Source: Stemphylium vesicarium (lineage: Eukaryota > Ascomycota > Dothideomycetes > Pleosporales > Pleosporaceae). Taken from it: a DNA stretch of 64,000 nucleotides. Positions 10,946 to 20,546 of the stretch are shown piece after piece. The translations under genes were made by a program, and so were the position numbers. The stretch spans positions 266,029-330,028 of the forward strand of contig QXCR01000014.1 in the NCBI GenBank assembly GCA_004380135.1. The letters are read 5' to 3'. Below the pieces are notes generated by a model. The model did no database searches and was not told where the DNA came from. It saw nothing but the letters and a program-made list of their open reading frames with translations. How positions within the stretch are numbered: the stretch's first letter is position 1; the number at the start of each line of letters is the position of its first letter.

Positions 10946-11001
10946 GAGTAACGATAACTCCCTAGCGCACGGTGAGGTCGGTGGTTCGAATCCCGTACGC
11001 G
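10908..11001 (+). other. tRNA-like segment spanning the TRIM1 LTR/internal junction
   Basis: Reads as a degraded tRNA-like unit: CACGTAC (10,908-10,914) can pair 6 of 7 with GTACGCG (10,995-11,001) as an acceptor stem; TGGCGTAGTGG matches the A box; GGTTCGAATCC (10,983-10,993) is a perfect B box. At 94 nt it would need an intron or long variable arm, and the T stem is poor, so I do not call a functional tRNA. Confidence 0.5.
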
Positions 11002-11316
11002 TTAGGCAGCCTAGCAATTTTGCCGTGGGCAATTTTGGCATGCGCGCACAGCTGTGCGCGGTGCCGCCGCTGCTGGAGGTCTAGTATATATTGGGATTAG
11101 TGCAGCGGGGCTGGTAACTAGTTCAGCGGGGCTACACTAATCAGGTGGCGACGCGCCGGCGATGCGACGTGCTGAGCGATCGATCGATGCGCTGAGCGAT
11201 GCGATGCGATGCGCTGCGGCGCGCGCAACAGCGTTGGCGCGCACCTATTCGTGAAGAATATCTGCCTTGCCTAAGCGAGGACACCTAGGATAGGGTCCTT
11301 AAAAGGAAGGAGATAT

Positions 11317-11423
11317 TGTCACGATCGATATATATACTATCCTATGCACCGTAACGATAGTTATCGTTACTGTACCTTTTTTGGGCACGTACTGGCGTAG
11401 TGGCATAGGGCGACGTTTTTACA
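11317..11423 (+). repeat. TRIM1 3' LTR
   Basis: Identical to the 5' LTR and followed by the second copy of TSD AATCT. The polypurine tract ends directly before it. Confidence 0.95.
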
Positions 11424-11487
11424 AATCTAACTCTACCTCTATACTATTACTAATTACCTTAGGTTAGTGTTAGGTTGGGTTAGGGCC

Positions 11488-11745
11488 TGTCACGAGATGT
11501 TACGAGCACGTGTTTAAGAGCTTACTAGAAGCGTTAATTATAGCTACGTACGATATCTAGTGTAATACAAGACGTTGCGTAAAGAAAACAGAAGCAGAAT
11601 GCAGAGGCGGTGAGGAAATATGTGTAAGGCCCGTGCGTATAGCGCTTGGGCTTGGCTAGCTAATTAGCAGAATCTAGGTGCTTACGGAGCACCTAGCGTT
11701 ATAGAGTATTTAGGTGTTAAGAGAACTATAGTAATTACTATAATA
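11488..11745 (-). repeat. Element B left LTR
   Basis: 258 bp, homologous to 23,887-24,137 and to the solo LTR 51,997-52,253. It starts TGTCACGAGATG and its right end is RIP-mutated to TATAATA. The central third (ACGTACGATATCTAGTGTAA) is unmutated in all three copies. Confidence 0.88.
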
Positions 11746-11843
11746 GTACCTCTCTCTTACTCTTAAGCTCTTATAAGTATCTATTATAATAATAGAGATT
11801 TAAGTATATTAGGGAATCTTTTATAGAAGGTAGCTATAGCTAT

Positions 11844-12075
11844 TGTAACACTCAGGCCAAAGGCCTGCAGTTGGGCGCATTCAGTCCTAACATGTTTGCT
11901 TCTTGCACTCGCGCCTTGGCGAAGATACCTGCTTTTAACCTGCGCTTCGCGCAAAGGAAGAGAGGCAAGAATTATTCTTCTTACTACCCCCTACCTAGTA
12001 TAGTAATATAGAGCTATCCCCTACTATTCTATTATAGTATAAAATAAATACTATTACCTATAACTACCTCTTATA
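11844..12075 (+). repeat. Element A 5' LTR
   Basis: 232 bp, starting TGTAACACTCAGG; the end ACCTCTTATA corresponds to CCCCTTACA in the 3' copy. The candidate transcript start and primer segment AAGAATTATT is at 11,967. Confidence 0.9.
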
Positions 12076-15000
12076 TAATAATTCTTCTTCCCTTAAGGCT
12101 AATAGTCTAAAGATAGCTCTCTCTATATAATTAGACTATCTAACTAAGATAGTAAGCTAAAGCTCTAGTATCTTAACTCTACTATAAATACTATATAAGG
12201 AACGTAAACTATAAAAGAAGGACGCACCTATAACACTTACAGAGCGCATTTAAGCTATTAAAGAGTAACGCAATAAACTTCTAGCCCTCTAATAATTACG
12301 CGAGCTAGAAGAGGAAGTCGCGCAGCTAGAAGGGCGCGGATAAGGGCCACCCCCAGCTAAAGCTAACCTTTTAGCGCGGAATCTCGCGACCCGCACCTAG
12401 AGCGCAGCTAGCTAGCCTAGCTTTGCGCACGTGAGGCGCACTTTGAAACTAAAAGACCTAGTAGAATATAAAGGAAAAATAATTAAGAAACACTATAAAT
12501 TTATCCACTCTTATAAGATAGCCTTTTAGCTTCTACTATAAGAGTTCTATATAGACTATAATAAAGTTATCTAGTTAATATAATATCTAGGAGGAGATTC
12601 TAGAGAGCTCTAGTATGCGCACTTTAAACGCACCTTTAAAGCGCGAGAAGAGATTCTAACCTAGAAATACTTTAAGTAGTATCTACTAGACTTACTCTCT
12701 AATTCTATTAATCGTAGTCTTAAAGTAGCTATAGCGCATAGTTATATAATATAGTAAAAAGACTAGACTATCTAATCTTTTACTACCTACCTTAACATGC
12801 TAAAAGACTAACTTATAGCCTATACTAAAGAGTAAAGAGTCTAATACTTATTTACTAAGCTAAGGCTAGAGCTATAGTAAGTAATTACTAATTACTACTA
12901 GATTCTAGTAATAAGAGAAAACCTTATTACTTTAGTATTAACTCTAGAAAGGAACTTACGTAGAATACTAGCTACGTATAAGTAACTAAGCTAAAGCGTA
13001 TATAGAGAGAAAAGGAAGGAGCTTACTTTACCACCTTTTTCTTATAGCGCACTAAAGAAAATAAAGAATAAGTATAATATTACTTATTTTAAGTACTAAA
13101 AGAAAGGTTACTACGCTAATAAGTATTAAAATAGTAATCTAAATTAGCTACTAGTTAATATTAACTATATAGAAAAAGCCTAAGCCTTACTATAAATCTA
13201 GAATTAGTAAGGCGTATATTTATAGACATTTTACTAGATATAAAGCGTATATATAGCGTAAGAGTAGACTTAGGTCTAGAAAAGGAACTTAGGGTTATCT
13301 TAGATCTCTAAGTAAATATTAGCTTAGTTAGCTAAAGAATAGCTATAAAAATAGGTATAACGCCTATTAAAAATATAGAGCTCCTAAGACTAAAATAGAT
13401 TAGCGCATAATATTAGAGTACCTACGCAGCGTATGCGTTTTAAGTGCGCCTATTAGATAATAATAGTATAGAATGCTACACTAACGTTACGGCGTATAAA
13501 GTAGATAAGAAAGGAATTCTTCTACTCTTAGAAAACCCTTTCTTATAGTAAGAAAATATTTTAATTAATTATAGCTACTAAAAATAGTGCTAAGGCCTTA
13601 TAAAAGTAAATATCTAGTTAGTAACTACTAATAGCCTTCTAGAAGATATAGAGTATACTAGCTCTACTATCTACTTTCTAGAAATACTATAAGCTACTAG
13701 TATAAGTTTAGAATGCGAGGCGCGTGTGTACGACATTTACGTAGCGTAAGAACTGCGCATCCCTAACGCATTACTAGACTACGCTAATATTTTTAATAAT
13801 AAGAAAGCTGCAACTCTTTTAAGTTATAAAAGCTTAGATTATATAATTTCTATTTAGCTAGGTAAAGAGCTGCCTTATAGACTATTATATACCCTCTCTT
13901 CTTATAAGCTATAGCTACTCTAAGAATATATAGAGAAGGCCTTTTATAGAGAATAAATCTACTATAGTATAAGCCCTATTAGCGCACTAATTATCTTTAT
14001 ACTAAAGAAGAATAGTATACTTTATCTTTATATAGATTATTATAGCTTAAACTCTATTACTATAAAAGATTATTACCTACTACTACTTATTAGAGAGACG
14101 TTAGACCACCTATTAGGCGCATAATACTATATAATCTTTAATCTTAAGAACGCCTACTATTATATATAAATTAAATTAAGAGATAAGTAGAAAATAGCTT
14201 TTTAAACCTAATATAGGTATTTTAAGTACTTAGTTATATCTTTTAGGCTTATTAACGCTTTAGTAAGCTTTTAAGCCTATATTAATAGGGCCCTAAGTAG
14301 GCATTTAGATTATATATGTGTGGTATATCTAGATAATATACTTATATATACCCACGAAGACGATATTGCGCTACACTAGCGCGTAGTACGCGCTATACTA
14401 TAATTACTAAGAGAAGCTAAGTTATTTATAAACCTAAAGAAATGCACTTTTATAGCTAGCGAGGTGCATTTTCTAAGATTTATTGTTATAAGGCAAGGCG
14501 TACGCGCTAATCCTACGCGCGTTAAGACTATTATATAATAGCTAATACCTACTAATACTAAAGAGCTATAGTTCTTTTTAGACTTTATAAACTTCTATTA
14601 ACGCTTTATTAAGCGTTACGCTATAGAAATAGCACCTCTTATAGATATTCTTAAGGGGAAATAAGCGTTCTATTAGAATAAGGCTATAGATACTTCTTTT
14701 CTAAGGCTAAAGAACCGCTTTATATATGCGCCTATTATGCGCTATTTTAATAAGACACTTCTAATCCGCATTAAAATAGATACTTCTACGTTTACTATCT
14801 TAGGTATACTATTATAGTTATTTAAAGATAATAAGTAGTACTTAGTTGCTTTTATTTTAAGGAAACTCTAGAATGCGGAGTTAAATTATAAGGTATATAA
14901 CCTAGAACTACTAGCTATTATATATAGCTTTAAGTAGTAGCGGCACTACCTAGAGAGTATATAGCATACTATTTAAGTTTTAACTAATTATAATAACTTA

Positions 15001-17046
15001 CGCTTAATCCGCGTAGTATAGAAGCTTAACTTATATTAAGCACGCTAGGCTCTATATCTAGGAGCTTTTAATTTTAAAGTAAAGTACTATCTAGAAAATA
15101 CTAACTTTATAGATAGCCTCTCTAGAAGAGTAAATTATAAGTAGGAAAATCTATCTCTAACTTAGTTATTACCTACTCTATAGAATAAACTTCTAGTAAG
15201 AGTAGAGTATAGTAGAGTAAGAGGATCTACACCTAGGCTTAGTCTGGTGGGCGCGTGTAAGATGCACGTAGCTAACGTTTGTAGAGCTGTGAAGGTCCCT
15301 ACTACTGGCGCTATAGGATGCATACTATGCGTGCTACGCTTACTAGCTAGGGTACTAGTTAGTAGCGAACCTATACTAGTAGAGTTAGAAGCTCTAATAG
15401 ATGTTTTACTCTAGTTATAGTAAAGGGACGCCTTTACCTAGTAGCGGGTCATGGACTCTAAGCGAGTAATACGCACTTAAAGTAGTAGAGATGCGCTAGT
15501 TTAGCGTATTAATAAAAAGGAAGTCCTAAGATATAATAGTAGAATTTATATTCTAGAGAAACTAGCTATTAGGTAGGAGATTTTATCTTAGAACTATAAC
15601 ACGCGCATAGTAGGCTATTTTAGCGCACGTAGGACGCTTAAGCTTATTAGTAGGCTATATTATTAGCTATTACTTAGCTATAATATCTAAGAATACGTAA
15701 GGACGTATACTATATATTAAAGGAGTAAAGCTCTATAGTATAGTAAATATAGTAAGCTATTACTACTACTAATTCTAAAGAATATCTTTAAAGAAATTAC
15801 TCTTAATTTTATTATAGAGTTACTACTAGTAAAGGATAGCTTAGATTATGTCTTTAATATAGTACTTATAATAGTTAATTACTTCTTAAAGATAGTAATC
15901 TATATACCTACTTTAAAAACTTAAGACGTAAAGTAATTTACTAAATTCTATTTTAATTAGGTTATCTTATAGTATAGAATCTAAAAAGGTATTATATTAG
16001 ATTATAGTTTAGTCTTTACCTTAGTATTTTAGATAAAAATCTACTACTAACTATAAGTAAAGTATAGGCTTAGTATAGCCTTCTATCTATAAATAGATAG
16101 ATAAACTAAGCGCTAGAACTAGACTATAGAATAATACCTTAGAATATTTACTTTAGATAAGTAAGATAACTAGATTTTATTATTAGTAATAGTATAGTTT
16201 ACTTATAATAATTTAATTTACGAATTAATAAAAGCGATACTATTTTACTTAGTATATAGTAAGCACCTCTTACTCTTTACGCCTCCTAAGGATAGTAGGC
16301 AAGAGGGGGAGATGCTAGACGTAGTTAATAGAATTTAGCGTATACATAACGCACGCGTATTAGCATAGGAACACCTATAGAGAGCATAAGAGTATTAAAG
16401 CTAATACTATAATAAAAAATATAAACTAGAAGTTTTTTATAAGAGAGATCTTATACTTCTTAGTATAAAATATATTAACTTAGCTTATTAACTTAGTAAA
16501 AAGCTTTTTAGTAAGTTTATTAAGCTATTTTAGGTATAAAGCGTAGTTAGAATATAGGTATACTACCTACTCTTACTACCTAACTATCGCATTTATAATA
16601 TATTCTACGTATCCCTTCTAGAATAATAGAATTCTAGAGATAACTATAATAATAATACCTAATTACTAAAGATTACTATAGAAAGTAAAGAAGTCTAGAA
16701 AGTAGAAAAAATTCTTAGAAAATAAATTAGAAAGAGCTAATTATAATACTAGTTAAGATAGAAAGAATATAATAAATCTTAGAATACTTAGACTTTAGCT
16801 TCTAATTTTAAAGATATAGAGAAACTAGTTTAAGACTTTAAAAAGATATAAAGCTTATAGTAAAAGAAGTAATAGAAAAGATTATAAGAAACTTATTTAT
16901 AGCGCACTTAAGGCGTATATTTACTATATAGAACTTAGAGTATCTACGTATATAGAAAAAGATAAAAAATAAACTCTTCTTAATTACTACTATTCTCGCC
17001 TTTATTCTCGTCTATCTGCTTCTTACTACCTAGAGGCGGGAGGGAC

Positions 17047-17119
<73 letters not shown>
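17047..17119. repeat. (TTA)24 microsatellite inside element A
   Basis: About 73 bp of perfect TTA repeats between the chromodomain region and the 3' segment of element A. TTA contains no CpA or TpG, so it is immune to RIP; it could also be an expansion of RIP-made TA-rich sequence. Confidence 0.95.
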
Positions 17120-18059
17120 CTCCTATACTACCACCCTAGAGAAATATTAGTAAAAGAAAAATATTAAAAAATTAATAAATGCGTACTATTCTAGTAGTAT
17201 AAGCTACTAGCTACTTTAAAGTAGCTATAATTCTACGCTACTTAACTAAAATTAGACTTAAATACTAAGGTAAAGTTACTAGAACTTAAGTAGAAACCCT
17301 AAGAGGAGTTTTAGAATAGGCGGCGATATAGTAGTAATTTATAAGCTCTAGATTAAATTAGTACTAGTAACGCGTAAGCTTAATACTAGTAGTAATTACA
17401 CTAGCGTTAGTCTTAGGCTTTTTAGCGGTATTAATAGCGGCGTTATACTAAGCGTAAAGCTAGTATAGGCGATTAAGGCAGCTATTTATCTTAGTAGGCA
17501 CCTATTTAGATTAGCTAAGGCGCAGCACTTATAGAATATCTTAATTACTTACTAAAGTGTAGCTACCCTAATTGCTAGTAGAGTAATGCTCGCAGCGGCG
17601 ATGCTCTAACTTCTAATATATCTTATTGTGCCTAATGACACTCTAAGCGCAGCGCGTGTAAGTCGCAACTAAGGCGACCTAGTTAGCGCGCTTTTTGAGG
17701 TCGCTAAATATAAATAAGCGAGCACTACGTAAGTAGGATTTCTTAATATATTTAGAGTTTAGATAATAAACTATAATAAAGAGTATAGCGTGCGCTAAGA
17801 GTACATTAGAGGAGTATAATAGTATTATTATAGTAGTATTAAATAAGAGAGTAAGGATAAAAAGTTTCTATTATAATAATATAATAAACAGTTACTACAA
17901 TAAAATTAGTAAATAACTATCTATACTTATTATAATAATAAAGTAGGCGACCTAAAAGAGTAAAGTAAATAATATTTAGTACTTATTATAATAATATAAA
18001 TAGCGTTCGTTACCTCTTAAATCCGTATTTACTATAATATTATCCTAAATAAACTAGGG

Positions 18060-18170
18060 ACGCGCGCAATAGTGGTTGCAGCGGCAGCGCACCGCTGTGG
18101 CGCACGTGCGACGCGCGATAGACGGACAGTATCTGGACACTCTTTTCCTATTTCTCCCCTTAAGGGTTTT
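18060..18170. other. GC-rich island spared by RIP near the 3' end of element A
   Basis: About 110 bp with normal TpG/CpA content (GCAGCGGCAGCGCACCGCTG) inside an otherwise AT-saturated element, 60 bp before its 3' LTR. It may be a recent patch, a gene-conversion tract or a structured untranslated segment. Confidence 0.6.
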
Positions 18171-18225
18171 TAGATTTTTATTAAGGCTAGGACTATTAAA
18201 AACGCTAATTTAGAGAAGGAGGCTC

Positions 18226-18457
18226 TATAATACTTAGGCTAAAGGCTTATAGTTAGGCGCATTTAATCTTAATATATTTACTTCTTATACTTACGCCTTA
18301 GCGAAGATACCTACTTTTAACTTACGCTTTGCGTAAGAGAAGAGAGGTAAGAATTATTCTCCTTACTACCCCCTACTTAGTATAGTAATACAGAGCTATC
18401 CCCTACTATTCTATTGCAGTGTGAAGCAAATACTATTGCCTATAACTGCCCCTTACA
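18226..18457 (+). repeat. Element A 3' LTR
   Basis: 232 bp, same length as the 5' LTR; the start is mutated from TGTAACAC to TATAATAC and the end CCCTTACA is intact. It is followed by TSD GCTAT. Confidence 0.9.
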
Positions 18458-19974
18458 GCTATGTTATTCTTTAGATTAAAGGCGAGTTTCTAAGTTAACT
18501 TATTATACTTTATCTATTTTATATAGTACTTATATCTCTTCCTACACTTATTAAAGTAGAGACCTTTAATACTCTTAATAAAGTATTCCTCTTTATTCTC
18601 TATAATAATAGGCTTAGATAGTAGCGCGTACTAGCCTAGTATATAGTCCTACTTTCTAGTAGTAGAATAGAGAAGAGATATATAGAATATAGAGTATATC
18701 TTTATAGATTTAGGTAAGTTAAGATAGTACGCGTAAGAAGAGATCTTCTTAGCTACTTAGTATAGCCTTAAGTTCTTCTAATTAAGCTTCTTAGAGGCTT
18801 ATTATATTTAAATATTATATACGTCTAGCTATACTTTATTACTAATTTTATATACTAGTATAGATAGATACTTATAATTTATATATTCTTACTCTAGGGC
18901 TTAAGTCTAAGTTATTTCTTTATAAATAAACTTAGTAATATTACGTATCTTATCTACTATTATATTTACCTCTCACGCTTAAAGAGCTTAATAAGTAGGG
19001 CGTATTTTATTTATAAGTAGTTTAAAGCCTATATAGAGGTTCTAACTATAGTAGGCTATTATTAGAGACACTCTAGTAGATTCTAAAATAGTATTATTTG
19101 CTTTAAATTAAGCGATAAGGAGCTATTAGACCTAGTTATTTTACTAGTAGTTCATGTACGCGCGTAGGACTTATTCTATTATAGCGTTAGCGTTCTTAGT
19201 TTACCTATTAGTTTTAGGATAGTAGCTAGTTAAGAAGTGTAAGTTAATTTTTAGCTAGCTATATAATTCGTTATAAAAGGTAGAAACGAACTATGTGCCT
19301 CTATTAGAAATAATCGTGTTAGGAAGGCTATAGTTACACTAGACGTGGCGGAGAAATATACGCGCTATATTAGGAGCCTCTATCTTACTATATAGAATTA
19401 AGTAGTAGTATTTAGATAGATAGTCTACTATTACTATTATATTTTTATATCTTTCTAATTTAGATAGGTTAACTATAAAGTTAATAGTAGATATAGTAAT
19501 AGAATATATATTATTAGATAGTCTTAAATAGTTAGGGCTAGTAGTATTTGCGTTAGATAAGTTTAAAGGTCTTTCCTTAGCTAAAGTAACTACTAGAGAG
19601 AGCGTTATAGACTACTTAGAGAATCTTAATCTTTAGTTTATTATTATTAAGGATAATAAGCCTATTCTTATAGTATAGATAGCTATTATAGTTTTTATAG
19701 TTACTTAAGGTAAAAGTCTTTAACTATTATACGCTATTATATAATAGCTATAGGGTTTCTTATATAAATAGATTCTTAGAGTACCTATTAGGTATAGGCT
19801 AGTATTCTTCTTTAATAATCTCTTAGATAGATCTATTAATCTCTACTAATCTAATTATAGGAGAATTCTAAAATAGTTCTAAATAAAGTAGCGTCTACTT
19901 ATAAGCTTCTTATACTTCTTCTTATATGAGTTAGTCTTAAGAATAATAAGTTAGAGCGTTAGGTTTCTTACTAT

Positions 19975-20176
19975 TGTGATGGGCTACGCCCTAAAAAGAG
20001 AATGCGCTACGCCTAAGTGGGGCTACGCTAAGGCCTGAGAGTCAAGAGACCTTAGATGACGATGATAAGTACCGACTACACCAAGACAACGCCTATGCTT
20101 TATTGTCTTGTGCTAGCCTTTTGGCTAAATAGGCGTACTGTGTAGTCGTACGCTGGGCTGTCGCCCGCCCATTACA
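19975..20176 (+). repeat. TRIM2 5' LTR
   Basis: 202 bp. The A-box-like TGGCTAAATAG is at 20,122-20,132. The candidate transcript start (GCTTTATTGT, mutated) is at 20,097, which leaves a 122 bp U3. Confidence 0.93.
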
Positions 20177-20344
20177 TTACAACAAAGCAGCCCTAAGGGT
20201 CAGAGGTTCGATTCTTGATCCCCGCTAGTTTCTAGTGTGTGCGCGCGTCAGAAAAACCTCGGCTCACATACCTATCTAGGTATGGGGGCTACGCTAGTAC
20301 TTATCTTATCTATCCCTCTTGCACACGTGGTACGAGAGGGGTAA

Positions 20345-20546
20345 TGTGATGGGCTACGCCCTAAAAAGAGAATGCGCTACGCCTAAGTGGGGCTACGCTA
20401 AGGCCTGAGAGTTAAGAGACCTTAGATGACGATAATAAGTACCGACTACACCAAGACAACGCCTATGCTTTGTTGTCTTGTGCTAGCCTTTTGGCTAAAT
20501 GGGCGTACTGTGTAGTCGTACGCTGGGCTGTCGCCCGCCCATTACA
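20345..20546 (+). repeat. TRIM2 3' LTR
   Basis: 202 bp, about 98% identical to the 5' LTR, and followed by TSD ACTAT. It retains the unmutated primer-complementary segment GCTTTGTTGT. Confidence 0.93.

Larger units (their letters stand above)
10839..11423 (+). mobile_element. TRIM1: miniature LTR retrotransposon with identical 107 bp LTRs
   Basis: Complete 585 bp non-coding element. LTRs 10,839-10,945 and 11,317-11,423 are identical, start TGTCACG and end TTTACA; the TSD AATCT is perfect (10,834-10,838 and 11,424-11,428). A polypurine tract (AAAAGGAAGGAGATAT) abuts the 3' LTR and fixes the orientation. No tRNA-type primer site (TGG...) follows the 5' LTR. Instead AGTAACGATAACT (10,947-10,959) is the exact reverse complement of LTR bases 10,881-10,893, the Tf1-like self-priming layout. 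TATATATA at 10,851 lies 30 bp before that segment. The internal part is GC-rich, with CGATG-type tandem units. Identical LTRs and abundant TpG show it is young or escaped RIP. Confidence 0.92.
11844..18457 (+). mobile_element. Element A: Ty3/Gypsy chromovirus, heavily RIP-mutated
   Basis: 6,614 bp with 232 bp LTRs (11,844-12,075 and 18,226-18,457) and a perfect TSD GCTAT (11,839-11,843; 18,458-18,462). It is inserted in element B. Plus-strand coding remnants lie in Ty3/Gypsy order: gag with a decayed CCHC knuckle near 13,083-13,122; reverse transcriptase with YLDD mutated to YLDN at 14,326-14,337; RNase H about 14.75-15.2 kb; integrase about 15.4-16.6 kb; a chromodomain-like stretch about 16,690-16,860. 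Every frame is broken by TAA/TAG where CAA/CAG is expected. AATAATTCTT (12,077-12,086), just inside the 5' LTR, is the reverse complement of LTR bases 11,967-11,976, suggesting self-priming. A further 1.3 kb follows the chromodomain. Confidence 0.9.
19975..20546 (+). mobile_element. TRIM2: miniature LTR retrotransposon with 202 bp LTRs
   Basis: 572 bp non-coding element in element B. LTRs are 19,975-20,176 and 20,345-20,546 (TGTGATGGGC...CCCATTACA); the TSD ACTAT is perfect (19,970-19,974; 20,547-20,551). The LTRs differ at four sites, all C/T or G/A. A purine-rich tract (ACGAGAGGGGTAA) precedes the 3' LTR. Just inside the 5' LTR, ACAACAAAGC (20,179-20,188) is the exact reverse complement of GCTTTGTTGT in the 3' LTR (20,467-20,476); the 5' LTR copy has one G-to-A change. 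Blocks shared with the element F LTR (GCTACGCCTAAGT, GATAAGTACCG, CGCCCAT.ACA) suggest an F-like element mobilises it. A B-box-like GGTTCGATTCT is at 20,205. Confidence 0.92.

Noticed and set aside
10908..11001. A genuine tRNA gene in TRIM1
   Set aside because: A and B boxes and an acceptor-like pairing exist, but the T stem is poor, no anticodon loop with U33 could be placed, and the unit crosses the LTR boundary.
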